From an uncultured Bacteroidales bacterium (GTDB lineage: Bacteria; Bacteroidota; Bacteroidia; Bacteroidales; Bacteroidaceae), in NCBI GenBank assembly GCA_902774275.1, contig CACYHN010000012.1:1-41124 (forward strand): a DNA stretch of 41,124 bases. The letters run 5' to 3'. The notes beneath the pieces are model-generated. The model worked only from the letters and a program-made list of their open reading frames with translations, made no database searches and had not been told where the DNA came from. The position numbers and the translations under genes are program-made. Every line of letters starts with the position of its first letter. Position 1 is the stretch's first letter. Shown piece by piece: positions 27,682 to 35,650 of this stretch.

Positions 27682-30600
27682 TTAAAAAATAACTTCGCCG
27701 TTACACAATGCTCCATCAATAAGATGAATTACAGCATATGATGTTGTCTCAAGTTTAGTTGTCTGAACATCATTTACATCATCGGCAGTAGCCTCAGAAT
27801 AACTTGAGTTATATCTCTTGAACACATATTCACGACACATTATGTTCCAATATGCCACACCGTTTTTGTATTTCTTCTCAACATTACGCGTATGACCGAC
27901 TTCATCTACTATAGAAATATTTTCATCTACAGTTACATAAAGCTTGGCATATTGTTTTTTCTCGTTCAGATAAGCTGTTGCATATTGTGCATTGCCTCTG
28001 TTGAACTCAGCATTAGTATAGACTGAATTGTCCTGAATATGATACTTAAGGAAGTTAACAAGCTGATTACGCTTGACATTTATGAATTGTTCCTTGAATG
28101 TCTTGTACGGGAGATCATATTCAATATAATCAGAATAATCTGCCTTATTATATACAGTGTACTTTAGAAGGACGCTGTCGGCAGTTGTCATGATATCTTT
28201 ATGATAATAATCCGTGTAGAACTTCTTAATGCTATCTTTCCACGCAGCATCACAAACATCAGGGCTTTCATAATATTCATCTTGAAGTTTAGTCCAAATA
28301 TTCATGTATGTGGTATCCCAATCTTCAAGAAGGTTAGGATCATAAATGATATTCTTTTTCAAAAGAGCCTTGATAGAATCATTGGATGGCACATAAATCG
28401 TATAGTTATATGTGTTAAATTCTGTAACACACTTTTTGGAACCTATACTCATGTCATCATAAACATCATCAAAGAGTCTCTTGTTATCACTGTCTCTTGC
28501 ATCATCCATCAACTTGAAGAACTCCTCAAACTCAGGATAGGTTAAGGTGTCAGAGAGGATATCATAAACAGATTTCCTTGAAGTCTGGATAGGTCTGTCA
28601 ATAACGTAAGCTATACCGTTACCATCAACATCTCTCATATTGAAACGTTTAACCATATTTACAGACTGCCCTTTCTCAATCTGCCATCCACCGGCCACTT
28701 TCAACTGGCTGAGATCCGGATTGTCTTCTGCACTGAAAGAACCATAGTTGAAACGGACTACACCGCCACCCTTGGTGCGGAAATATGCATTCCCGTTTAC
28801 ATCTGGAGTAACATGTAGTTTCTTTGGATCACCTCCTTCCATAGCACTATAGTTCTTGTCACTAAGCAGTATGATATGGTAATCCAGGATATCTTTCATA
28901 CGGTTACGCAGGTAGTCAAGATTTGTAATGGATCCACTAGTATTGATCAAAGCGCCAATCGTATCTGCAGCTGCATCATACTCATAAACGTCGGCTTTGA
29001 TAGTTTCTGCGTCATCATCATAATAAAATGCCAACGCTACAAGATCATTTTCATTAGTATAATCAGCTGATTCATCTGAATCTTCTTCCGATCCCAGTTT
29101 ATTGAGAGCGAATGATGCAGGATCTACCCAAACAAGCTTATCAAAAAGTTTTCCATTCGGATTAGCATCTGTTAGATTGACCTCAGGAAGGAAAAGAGCG
29201 TAAGCTGTTGCCATTGAGTTAAGGTAATATGAGAATTGCATCGTCTTATCCTCAATAGCCCAGTTCATAACCTTAAGCTTGCTGTTAACAAGTGCGGGAT
29301 AAGATACAGCTTTGTATGAGGTAGGCACAAATACCTGATTAGAAAAGAATATGGCACCGTTACAACACATAACAACCTTTTCGAATAAATCTACTGCCGT
29401 ACCCGGATCTGTGAAGAACCTGTCTTGAGCATCATTGAGAACATTACTGAACTTGCTGGGCACCGTGTTGCATAATGAAACGAACATACTGTTGTTCACA
29501 AGTTTGACAATCACATTCAGATCAATATTACTCATATCCTTGACAACGGAATCAACAGTCCAGGTTGTTGGATCAGATGTAAGAATACCATACCTGCTTC
29601 TCATCTCCTGACCCTGGGCATTGTTGATCCACCAATCCATAATGGCGGCATCTGTAGGAACAAACATTGCTGCCATATCTTCCTGCAGAGCGATGTCGTT
29701 ACCTGAAGTGGAAGATACAAAATATGAATTCCATCCCGGATCAAACTTAAGGACAGAAGAACTCTCTATTTTTCTACCTTTGGGATTTGTAAGAAGGCTA
29801 TCCACACCCTGACTATTGTATGCAGACTGGAAACGGCCTGAAAAATACAACTTTGTAAAAACTGAATCCCTACCTGATGCGCCAAGGGCATTTTCTATAG
29901 CAATCCCTGCAGAACCATAATAGTCATCATCTACAAGTTGTCTGATTTTCAAAGTATTTGCAGTTCCTGTGTGATCATTATCACAAGCCTGATTGTTCTT
30001 AAGATAGAACGGAGCAGAAAAACGCTCTAATATTGAACTATATATTTTGGATTCAGAATTGCCGTTTTCATCAACCTGAGCAAGATACTCAGCCATACTG
30101 GGAAGCTCATAAACGACATCCTCCATTACATGAATGAAACCATTAAAGCACTTCTTGTTCTGAATCACTATTTTTACACCGTTCACACTGGCATCATTAG
30201 GAGCACGTCCATCTTTATTAACACCACCGCGACTGAATTTGCCAATATTAAACAGGAAATTATAATCATCATCTTCTATTTTTCTGTTCTTCAGGAATTC
30301 CGGAGCAAAGAAAATCATAGGCTTCTTGGTACCATCCTCCATGATGATTATACCTTTTCCCTGTCGCTTGGGATTATTCCTTAAATAATTCCAATGTGAG
30401 TTTTTAGGCATATCCTCAGGAAGGAGAACACGCACAGAGTCATATTCACTAACTGTGGCTACCCTGCGCATACAGTCACCTAACCTGACTCCGTTTTCCG
30501 TAGAAGTACTGGACAATGAAGCAACCTGGTATACGTTGTTCAACATTGAACCCTTAAGGATCATCTTAAGCTGAGCCTTACTCAAGTCTTCAAACCTGAT

Positions 30601-30927
30601 AGCTTTATTGCCTGCAAGAGGACACTTGTCCAGAAATCTCTGGAAAGCCTCATCATCAGCCACAAAAAGTGTTCTACTACCAGTCTTGGAAAGAATGCTC
30701 TTCTGATTATCAAGAGCATCAATAAGCCTTACAAAATACTTGAAAGTACGCCCGTCAAAACCCTCATCAAGGGTTTCATAGATGCTGGTACCGAGCCATT
30801 CCGGGAACCTTTTATCCAGGTCAAAGTCCGGTCTGCAGGACGAGAAGCCAAACATGATGGCCATAAATGCCAATGCAGATCCAAACAGCCCTGAACGGCC
30901 TGTAAGAGATTTGTTTCTTTTCATCAT
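27682..30927 (-). CDS. Large fasciclin-domain lipoprotein preceding the first SusCD pair
   Basis: 1081 aa, lipobox GFSSC (Cys31). The first FAS1 domain spans about 45-275: FKYFVRLIDALDNQKSIL, SRTLFVADDEAFQRFLDK, and closing NGFIHVMEDVVYELP. At least two further FAS1-like repeats can be seen, one with MAAMFVPTDAAIMDWWI near the middle and one with YTIYVPSNDSIKALLKKN near residue 850, ending VIHLIDGALCNG. It is therefore a multi-FAS1 surface protein, unusually long for the type. Position directly before SusC, repeated for the second pair, suggests a dedicated partner of the transporter. Whether it binds glycan or protein is unknown. Confidence 0.85.
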   Translation of the reverse strand: MMKRNKSLTGRSGLFGSALAFMAIMFGFSSCRPDFDLDKRFPEWLGTSIYETLDEGFDGRTFKYFVRLIDALDNQKSILSKTGSRTLFVADDEAFQRFLDKCPLAGNKAIRFEDLSKAQLKMILKGSMLNNVYQVASLSSTSTENGVRLGDCMRRVATVSEYDSVRVLLPEDMPKNSHWNYLRNNPKRQGKGIIIMEDGTKKPMIFFAPEFLKNRKIEDDDYNFLFNIGKFSRGGVNKDGRAPNDASVNGVKIVIQNKKCFNGFIHVMEDVVYELPSMAEYLAQVDENGNSESKIYSSILERFSAPFYLKNNQACDNDHTGTANTLKIRQLVDDDYYGSAGIAIENALGASGRDSVFTKLYFSGRFQSAYNSQGVDSLLTNPKGRKIESSSVLKFDPGWNSYFVSSTSGNDIALQEDMAAMFVPTDAAIMDWWINNAQGQEMRSRYGILTSDPTTWTVDSVVKDMSNIDLNVIVKLVNNSMFVSLCNTVPSKFSNVLNDAQDRFFTDPGTAVDLFEKVVMCCNGAIFFSNQVFVPTSYKAVSYPALVNSKLKVMNWAIEDKTMQFSYYLNSMATAYALFLPEVNLTDANPNGKLFDKLVWVDPASFALNKLGSEEDSDESADYTNENDLVALAFYYDDDAETIKADVYEYDAAADTIGALINTSGSITNLDYLRNRMKDILDYHIILLSDKNYSAMEGGDPKKLHVTPDVNGNAYFRTKGGGVVRFNYGSFSAEDNPDLSQLKVAGGWQIEKGQSVNMVKRFNMRDVDGNGIAYVIDRPIQTSRKSVYDILSDTLTYPEFEEFFKLMDDARDSDNKRLFDDVYDDMSIGSKKCVTEFNTYNYTIYVPSNDSIKALLKKNIIYDPNLLEDWDTTYMNIWTKLQDEYYESPDVCDAAWKDSIKKFYTDYYHKDIMTTADSVLLKYTVYNKADYSDYIEYDLPYKTFKEQFINVKRNQLVNFLKYHIQDNSVYTNAEFNRGNAQYATAYLNEKKQYAKLYVTVDENISIVDEVGHTRNVEKKYKNGVAYWNIMCREYVFKRYNSSYSEATADDVNDVQTTKLETTSYAVIHLIDGALCNGEVIF

Positions 30928-30952
30928 ATATATAAATTTAATATTATACTAA

Positions 30953-31987
30953 TTATACCTTATCTATTCCCTCAATGGTCTTGATGTGGCCATCGGCATC
31001 ATACTCAAGCTCACAAACCTTGAGACTGCGGAGCCATGACTTGCCGCCAGAGGGTACACTGTCATGATGGAACAGATACCACTTGCCCTTATATTCAATA
31101 ATGGAGTGGTGGGTTGTCCAGCCCACTACAGGAGTAAGGATTACACCCTGATAAGTGAATGGGCCGTAAGGATTGTCACCGGTTGCATAGCACAGGAAGT
31201 GGGTGTCACCGGTTGAATATGAGAAGTAATATTTGCCTTTGTATTTGTGCATCCATGAAGCCTCGAAGAAGCGGTGAGGATCATCAGCCTTAAGAGGATT
31301 ACCCTTTTCATCAACCACCAGGATGGGACGCGGAGCCTCTGCAAAGTTCAGGCCGTCTTTGGTAAGACGTACGCAACGGCTGGGCAGGGCATCCTCCTTA
31401 CCTTCCGGAAGATACGGGGTCTCCAGATGGATATTGTCTTTATAGCGCTGAAGCTGGCCGCCCCAAAGGCCTCCGAAATACACGTAAACCTCACCGTCAG
31501 CATCATCGCGGAAAGCGCACATATCGATGCTGTAACTGCCGGCTACAGGTGCGGGGTTGGGGATAAACGGACCCTCAGGACGCTGTGCTATGGCTGTACC
31601 CCAATGGAACACATCGTTGCGGTCCTTCATGGGGAAGTACATGATGTAACGCTTAACTTTCTTGCTGAATCCCATACCTTGGGACTGCTCCTCAGCATTG
31701 GTGGGAACTTCAATCTCATACTCCTGGACATCACAGTCCCAAAGCTGGCGACCTGCCCATGGAATATCTTCAAGGCCTATAACCTTGCCGTGGTCAATAA
31801 CCTGACCGTTCATGATGTCATCTGTGGAAAGGACGTGATAATCCTTCATCACATACTGGTCACCGTTGTCATTCTCAACGTTTTCACACTCCCAGTCATG
31901 AGAAGGATAGATGTAAACCCTGCCGTTAAACACATGTACAGAGGGATCTGCCATGTAATCCGCGGGGAAAAGATAACGCTTCTTCAT
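30953..31987 (-). CDS. GH43 glycosidase without signal peptide, first gene of the operon
   Basis: 344 aa, single GH43 domain. Predicted triad: Asp14 in YMADPSVHVFNGRVYIY, Asp155 in SIDMCAFRDDADG, Glu242 in RFFEASWMHKYKGKYY; TTHHSIIEYKGKWYLFHH follows near the end, as in alpha-L-arabinofuranosidase/beta-xylosidase members. The ATG at 31985-31987 is followed almost at once by the catalytic blade, leaving no room for a signal peptide, and no in-frame upstream ATG is seen. It should act in the cytoplasm on imported short oligosaccharides. It is promoter-proximal, 25 bp before the large fasciclin gene. Confidence 0.92.
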   Translation of the reverse strand: MKKRYLFPADYMADPSVHVFNGRVYIYPSHDWECENVENDNGDQYVMKDYHVLSTDDIMNGQVIDHGKVIGLEDIPWAGRQLWDCDVQEYEIEVPTNAEEQSQGMGFSKKVKRYIMYFPMKDRNDVFHWGTAIAQRPEGPFIPNPAPVAGSYSIDMCAFRDDADGEVYVYFGGLWGGQLQRYKDNIHLETPYLPEGKEDALPSRCVRLTKDGLNFAEAPRPILVVDEKGNPLKADDPHRFFEASWMHKYKGKYYFSYSTGDTHFLCYATGDNPYGPFTYQGVILTPVVGWTTHHSIIEYKGKWYLFHHDSVPSGGKSWLRSLKVCELEYDADGHIKTIEGIDKV

Positions 31988-32033
31988 AAGTTTTTTGGTT
32001 AATATTTTATTATTTAAAAATTCAGTTAGCGGC

Positions 32034-32061
32034 CAAAGTTAACTCTTTTTTTGCTTTCAAA
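32034..32061 (-). promoter_or_regulatory. Promoter of the fasciclin/SusCD operon
   Basis: On the minus strand a TTTG (-33, 32058-32061) is followed by 16 bp and TAACTTTG (-7, 32034-32041), a full match to the Bacteroidetes promoter pattern. The start would lie near 32027, giving a leader of about 40 nt before the GH43 ATG. The tract between is A-rich. Confidence 0.65.
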
Positions 32062-32202
32062 ACACCTTTGCCGTGTTTTTTTTCAAAAAAACAGGAAAAA
32101 ATCCTCCTGAGACATTTGGTTCCCGCTTTTCAAGCTCTGTTGAAATGTTAAAATTTAAGTTAGGCGGAGTGTTAAAATTAAGATTGAAATTAAGATTCTG
32201 AC

Positions 32203-32232
32203 ACAAAAAAAGGCCGCTTGAAAACGCGGCCG
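32203..32232 (-). terminator. Rho-independent terminator
   Basis: GGCCGC (32212-32217) pairs with GCGGCC (32226-32231) over an 8-nt loop. On the minus strand seven T follow. Five T on the other side make it usable in both directions, but no plus-strand gene needs it. Confidence 0.85.
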
Positions 32233-32318
32233 TTTTTCTCAGTCTTCTGTCTCATCTTCTCAGACCGGCAGAGACCTAACGAAAGTCAATTACTAACCAA
32301 ATATGTGCATGAAAACTT
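32204..32318 (-). ncRNA. Candidate small RNA of about 115 nt between the operon and tRNA-Gln
   Basis: A minus-strand -7 box TATCTTTG (32325-32332) followed by GCCGCG, and a strong terminator 32203-32231 on the same strand, frame a segment with no convincing ORF. A transcript starting near 32318 would be about 115 nt and could fold through GTCTC/GAGAC (around 32245-32275). It ends 160 bp upstream of the operon promoter. I know no matching RNA family; prediction rests on promoter plus terminator only. Confidence 0.35.
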
Positions 32319-32365
32319 ACGCGGCAAAGATAATGCCCGTTTTCCAAACAGATGGCCTCTGTGTG

Positions 32366-32455
32366 TATCAATGGGATTAACATTTGTTCCATACATCCCA
32401 AATTGATACCAGCACACGCCTGCATTTGTTCCAAATTGGTTAGAAATTGTTCCAG
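32366..32455. repeat. Inverted and direct short repeats in a non-coding spacer
   Basis: GTATCAATGGGAT (32366-32378) and ATCCCAAATTGATAC (32396-32410) form an inverted repeat. The word CATTTGTTCCA occurs at 32382-32392 and 32424-32434, with AAATTGTTCCA at 32445-32455. An open frame on the minus strand (32286-32501) crosses this, but its sequence does not look like a real protein. Origin unknown; possibly a decayed element or protein-binding sites. Confidence 0.5.
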
Positions 32456-32479
32456 AAAACCCTCTCCTGGATATACAGA

Positions 32480-32506
32480 AACAGGGTGAGACTTTTCTCA
32501 CCCTGC
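32480..32506 (-). terminator. Terminator after tRNA-Gln
   Basis: CAGGGTGAG (32482-32490) and CTCACCCTG form a perfect 9-bp stem over a 6-nt loop, followed on the minus strand by TTTCTG. It begins 4 bp beyond the tRNA 3' end. Confidence 0.8.
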
Positions 32507-32509
32507 CAG

Positions 32510-32580
32510 CTGTCGTACCCGGATTCGAACCAGGACAAACAGAACCAAAACCTGTTGTGCTACCATTACACCATACGACA
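32510..32580 (-). tRNA. tRNA-Gln (TTG)
   Basis: Seven-base acceptor arms TGTCGTA and TACGACA pair perfectly. The T arm contains GGTTCGAATCC, and the D arm contains GGTGTAATGGTAGCAC. The anticodon loop is TTTTGGT with anticodon TTG (reads CAA, Gln), on a stem with one G-T pair. The discriminator is G, as usual for tRNA-Gln, and CCA is not encoded. It lies 48 bp after the tyrS stop and may be processed from that transcript. Confidence 0.95.
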
Positions 32581-32628
32581 ATCGCCTTATAGCGCTAAGC
32601 GCATGCAAAGATACTCAAATATCCCGAA

Positions 32629-33927
32629 TTAATCAGCAATGAGCAAATAATAGTTCTTTTTGCCACGCTGCAGGATGATATAGCGGTTATCTATCAGATC
32701 AGCTTCAGTGAAAACACGTGAATGGTCATAAGTCTTCTCCTTGTTGATGGAAACGCCACCTCCCTGCATCATCTTGCGGGCCTCACTCTTGGAGAAGAAC
32801 ACCGGACATATGTCTGTCAGGAAATCTGAGGCCTTGACATTCTCATTCAACACCTGACGGTTGAAACGGAACTGCGGAACACCGTCAAACATTGAGAGCA
32901 GCATATCCTCATCAATGCTCTTCAACTCATCGGATGAAGCATTACCTCCGAACAGTATGTCTGAAGCGCCTGCTGCAGCCTCATAATCAGCTTCACTGTG
33001 AACCATGCAGGTGACATCCTTGGCCAGGCGCTTCTGGAGCAGACGCAGATGCGGAGCGGCATCATGCTCGGCAATAAGAGCCTCACACTCATCCTTCTCT
33101 ATGTTTGTGAAAATCTTAATGTATCGTTTGGCATCCTCATCACTTACGTTCAGCCAGAACTGGTAGAACTTGTAGGGTGAAGTGTATTCTGGATTCAACC
33201 ATACATTGCCTCCCTCTGTCTTGCCAAACTTGGTGCCGTCTGACTTGGTGATGAGGGGGCAGGTCAAAGCAAAGCACTCAGTGCCGTTGATGCGGCGGAT
33301 AAGCTCTGCACCGGTAGTGATATTTCCCCACTGATCGGCACCGCCCATCTGAAGCTTGCAGTTCTTGTGCTCATTCAGATAGAGAAAATCATAACCTTGA
33401 AGCAACTGGTAGGTAAATTCCGTGAATGAAAGACCGTCACGAGCCTCACCGTTAAGACGCTTCTTCACGGAATCCTTGGCCATCATGTAATTTACAGTGA
33501 TATGTTTGCCTATGTCACGAGAGAAATCAAGGAAAGTTACATCCTTGAGCCAGTCATAATTATTTACAAGTTCAGCCTTGTTGGGGGCATCGCTGTCAAA
33601 GTCCAGAAACTTTCCCAACTGCTTACGGATGCACTCCACATTATGCTTGAGCGTCTCCTCATTCAGGAGGTTGCGCTCCTGTGATTTTCCACTGGGGTCA
33701 CCTATCATTCCTGTGGCTCCGCCTATCAGTGCCAGGGGCTTGTGGCCGCAACGCTGGAAGTGACGGAGTATCATGATGCTGCACAGATGTCCTATATGGA
33801 GGGAATCTGCGGTGGGATCAAAACCAACATACGCTGTAACCTGTTCCTTGCTCAGAAGTTCATCAGTACCGGGCATCATCTGGTGAATCATGCCTCTCCA
33901 GGTAAGTTCTTCAACAAAATTAGTCAT
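32629..33927 (-). CDS. tyrS: Tyrosyl-tRNA synthetase
   Basis: 432 aa class I synthetase that charges tRNA-Tyr. The HIGH motif is [11 protein letters not shown] and the KMSKS equivalent is KFGKT in [16 protein letters not shown], the variant typical of bacterial TyrRS. Tyrosine-binding residues appear in [10 protein letters not shown] and [13 protein letters not shown]. An S4-like RNA-binding domain closes the protein ([14 protein letters not shown]). I use the ATG at 33925-33927; the frame runs to 33963 but begins there with TTG and overlaps the likely promoter. Downstream is tRNA-Gln. Confidence 0.98.
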   Translation of the reverse strand: MTNFVEELTWRGMIHQMMPGTDELLSKEQVTAYVGFDPTADSLHIGHLCSIMILRHFQRCGHKPLALIGGATGMIGDPSGKSQERNLLNEETLKHNVECIRKQLGKFLDFDSDAPNKAELVNNYDWLKDVTFLDFSRDIGKHITVNYMMAKDSVKKRLNGEARDGLSFTEFTYQLLQGYDFLYLNEHKNCKLQMGGADQWGNITTGAELIRRINGTECFALTCPLITKSDGTKFGKTEGGNVWLNPEYTSPYKFYQFWLNVSDEDAKRYIKIFTNIEKDECEALIAEHDAAPHLRLLQKRLAKDVTCMVHSEADYEAAAGASDILFGGNASSDELKSIDEDMLLSMFDGVPQFRFNRQVLNENVKASDFLTDICPVFFSKSEARKMMQGGGVSINKEKTYDHSRVFTEADLIDNRYIILQRGKKNYYLLIAD

Positions 33928-33960
33928 ACTAGTGTTCTTAGATTTTGTACAAAAAGCCCG

Positions 33961-33991
33961 CAAATATACAATTCTTTAATTAAAAGCACAA
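33961..33991 (-). promoter_or_regulatory. Promoter of tyrS
   Basis: On the minus strand TTG (33989-33991), 20 bp spacer, then TATATTTG (33961-33968), matching TAnnTTTG. The predicted leader is about 27 nt. This supports the ATG at 33927 and shows tyrS can be transcribed apart from tatD. Confidence 0.6.
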
Positions 33992-34025
33992 CAGGTGCAG
34001 CGTCTTTTGTTTGCGCATCCGGCCA

Positions 34026-34155
34026 TACTTGCAGTTGTGCGGCTCGTGGGGCATATTTTTTGCAAGTACGGCAACGAAATCAGCTGTTTTGGGCATTTTT
34101 GGAGCCGTACTTGCAGGAGTACGGCTTGTGGAGCTTGTTTTATGCAAGTACGGCA
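34026..34155. repeat. Pair of 48-bp direct repeats with palindromic ends
   Basis: Copies at 34026-34073 and 34108-34155 agree at 40 of 48 positions. Each starts TACTTGCAG and ends TGCAAGTACGGCA, so each copy is itself an inverted repeat of TACTTGCA/TGCAAGTA, and the four arms alternate in orientation. TGCAAGTACGGC (34061-34072) and GCCGTACTTGCA (34105-34116) are perfect complements. The second copy abuts the tatD stop codon. This is the layout of REP/BIME-type extragenic elements. Confidence 0.85.
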
Positions 34156-34794
34156 CTATCTGGGAGATAGCAGGAGAGTGGAGTTTTGCGTGATTTGATA
34201 TTGTATTGCTTGGGGCGAGGTTGCGCGGAGGGTCGCAGCCAAAGAAATGGTTTGCACGATTGTGGCTTTGCCGTCGGTTTCAAGGAAGAGGCGGGTGGAT
34301 GGAACCTGTCTGAGTGCTTCGAGGTTGTGTTTTAGGCCAAATGAGACCAGGATGCCGTTGGCGTAGAGTTGGTTCATTTGTTCGGGGCCTCCGCGGAATC
34401 CGTGGATTAGCCAGGCCTGGGTGGGCTTGAGATTTTTGCGTAAGCGGATTATGCTGTCAAAATCACGGACCACATGCAGGATCATGGGCTTTTTGAAACG
34501 CTCGGAAAGTTCAACCTGGCGGATAAAGGCTTGCTCCTGCAATTCATGTGAGGGACCTTTCAGCGTGTCGAATCCACACTCTCCCACAGCAAGCACCTGC
34601 GGCAGCTCAAGCAGTTTTCCAAGATTACGCAGTGCCTCATCATCATGTCCGGTCACATCCCACGGATGCAGCCCGGCGCTGAACAGGTGTCCCTGTTCCA
34701 CAGCACCATCCGGAATCGGTCCGCATCCTATGCACACCAGCGCCGTCCCCGGCTCCTCCGGCAGACTATGAGTATGTATATCCTTAATTTTCAT
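34156..34794 (-). CDS. TatD-family metal-dependent hydrolase
   Basis: 212 aa, a short member of the TatD (DNase-like) amidohydrolase family of about 250 aa. Metal ligands visible: IHTHS near the start, Glu in AVGECGFD, His in MILHVVRD, His in WLIHGFRGG, and Asp in LFLETDGK. I chose the ATG at 34792-34794 (MKIKDIHTHS); an ATG six codons earlier adds MERSDI from what looks like repeat sequence. Family members are exo-DNases or quality-control nucleases; cellular role here not defined. It lies between yidD and tyrS. Confidence 0.88.
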   Translation of the reverse strand: MKIKDIHTHSLPEEPGTALVCIGCGPIPDGAVEQGHLFSAGLHPWDVTGHDDEALRNLGKLLELPQVLAVGECGFDTLKGPSHELQEQAFIRQVELSERFKKPMILHVVRDFDSIIRLRKNLKPTQAWLIHGFRGGPEQMNQLYANGILVSFGLKHNLEALRQVPSTRLFLETDGKATIVQTISLAATLRATSPQAIQYQITQNSTLLLSPR

Positions 34795-34841
34795 TATGTC
34801 ACTTCGTTCCATGTTTTTTGTCGCGAAAGGCTACGGGTAGG

Positions 34842-34854
34842 CGAGCTTTGCTCG
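34842..34854. repeat. Short palindrome between yidD and tatD
   Basis: CGAGC, TTT, GCTCG forms a tight hairpin inside the 117-bp spacer. There is no T run, so it is not a classic terminator. Confidence 0.4.
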
Positions 34855-34911
34855 GGAATCTCGGACAAACAAGCAAGCTTGATGGCTCTCACTGCTCCAA
34901 AAATGCTCAAT

Positions 34912-35154
34912 TTACGGGACCGGATCATACCCCGACCCACCCCCCGGCCGACAGCGCAGGACCCGCTTCAAGGCAAGCCAACTCCCTTTAAACGGGCCAT
35001 GCTTTGTAATAGCCTCTATAGCATACTGGGAGCAGGTGGGGACAAATCGGCAGGATGGCGGAGTAAAAGGTGATATGAACCTGCGGTAAAACCTGATGGG
35101 AAGCATCAGCAACCACCCTAAGGATTTGGTAAAAATATTCAACAATTGCCTCAT
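34912..35154 (-). CDS. yidD: Membrane protein insertion efficiency factor YidD
   Basis: 80 aa. Carries the full family signature: [18 protein letters not shown], then [19 protein letters not shown], then [17 protein letters not shown] at the C-terminus. The ATG at 35152-35154 overlaps the rnpA stop by one base (TGATG), so translation is coupled. YidD helps YidC-dependent insertion of inner membrane proteins through an amphipathic N-terminal helix. The rnpA-yidD order is conserved across bacteria. Confidence 0.97.
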   Translation of the reverse strand: MRQLLNIFTKSLGWLLMLPIRFYRRFISPFTPPSCRFVPTCSQYAIEAITKHGPFKGSWLALKRVLRCRPGGGSGYDPVP

Positions 35155-35579
35155 CACTCAACACTCTTTCCCAACCCGTTTTCAGGGATTTGTCCGGACA
35201 CTGCCTCCACAAGTCTGTCCATGGCCGCCTGAAGGCGCGGAATAAGCTTGCAGGTATCCCACAACTTGTTGTCATTGAAGAGGAAAGCCAGAACCAGTCC
35301 CTTGCTTTGGGCTGATACAGCCTCCTTAAGCGGAGCGGATGATGTGCGGTAGAACTCCCTTATCTGCCGTTTGATGCGGTTGCGGTCAACAGCATGATGG
35401 AAGTTACGTTTGGGTGCGCTGATAAGTATCTGCACACCTTCTATATCATCGGACAGAAGCCATACCAATCTGATGGGAAAAGCCGAAATCTGGCGGTTTC
35501 CCTCACTGAAGAGCCTGTCTATAAGCTTGCTGCTACACAGGCGTTCCTCTTTTGAGAATGTATTTGCTCCTGTCGTCAT
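35154..35579 (-). CDS. rnpA: Ribonuclease P protein component
   Basis: 141 aa, a little longer than the usual 115-130. The basic RNR signature is [18 protein letters not shown], preceded by [16 protein letters not shown]. It pairs with RNase P RNA in 5' maturation of tRNAs. The start ATG lies directly after a hairpin and T-rich run (35581-35635), unlike the usual rpmH-rnpA arrangement; here hemD precedes it, an order known from Bacteroidetes. Confidence 0.97.
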   Translation of the reverse strand: MTTGANTFSKEERLCSSKLIDRLFSEGNRQISAFPIRLVWLLSDDIEGVQILISAPKRNFHHAVDRNRIKRQIREFYRTSSAPLKEAVSAQSKGLVLAFLFNDNKLWDTCKLIPRLQAAMDRLVEAVSGQIPENGLGKSVE

Positions 35580-35580
35580 A

Positions 35581-35635
35581 AAAAGAAAGACGGGTTCCGC
35601 ATCAGGCCAAAATGCCCGTATGGGAGGAACCCGTC
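35581..35635 (-). terminator. Hairpin with T-rich tail between hemD and rnpA
   Basis: GACGGGTTCC (35589-35598) and GGAACCCGTC (35626-35635) form a perfect 10-bp stem. An inner GCAT/ATGC stem can also form. On the minus strand the stem is followed by TTTCTTTTT, which runs directly into the rnpA ATG. It can act as a terminator of hemD transcripts or as an attenuator limiting read-through into rnpA. Confidence 0.75.
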
Positions 35636-35650
35636 AGTATAATGTGTATT

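Noticed and set aside
32286-32501. 71-codon minus-strand frame between the operon and tRNA-Gln
   Set aside because: Crosses short repeats and a promoter-like box, cysteine-rich odd composition, no family; treated as non-coding.
34026-34155. CRISPR-like array
   Set aside because: Only two units, palindromic and diverged, with one 34-bp gap and no cas genes.
33742-34198. Overlapping plus-strand frames across the tyrS start and the 48-bp repeats
   Set aside because: They arise from the repeat units in three frames and run antisense to tyrS and tatD.
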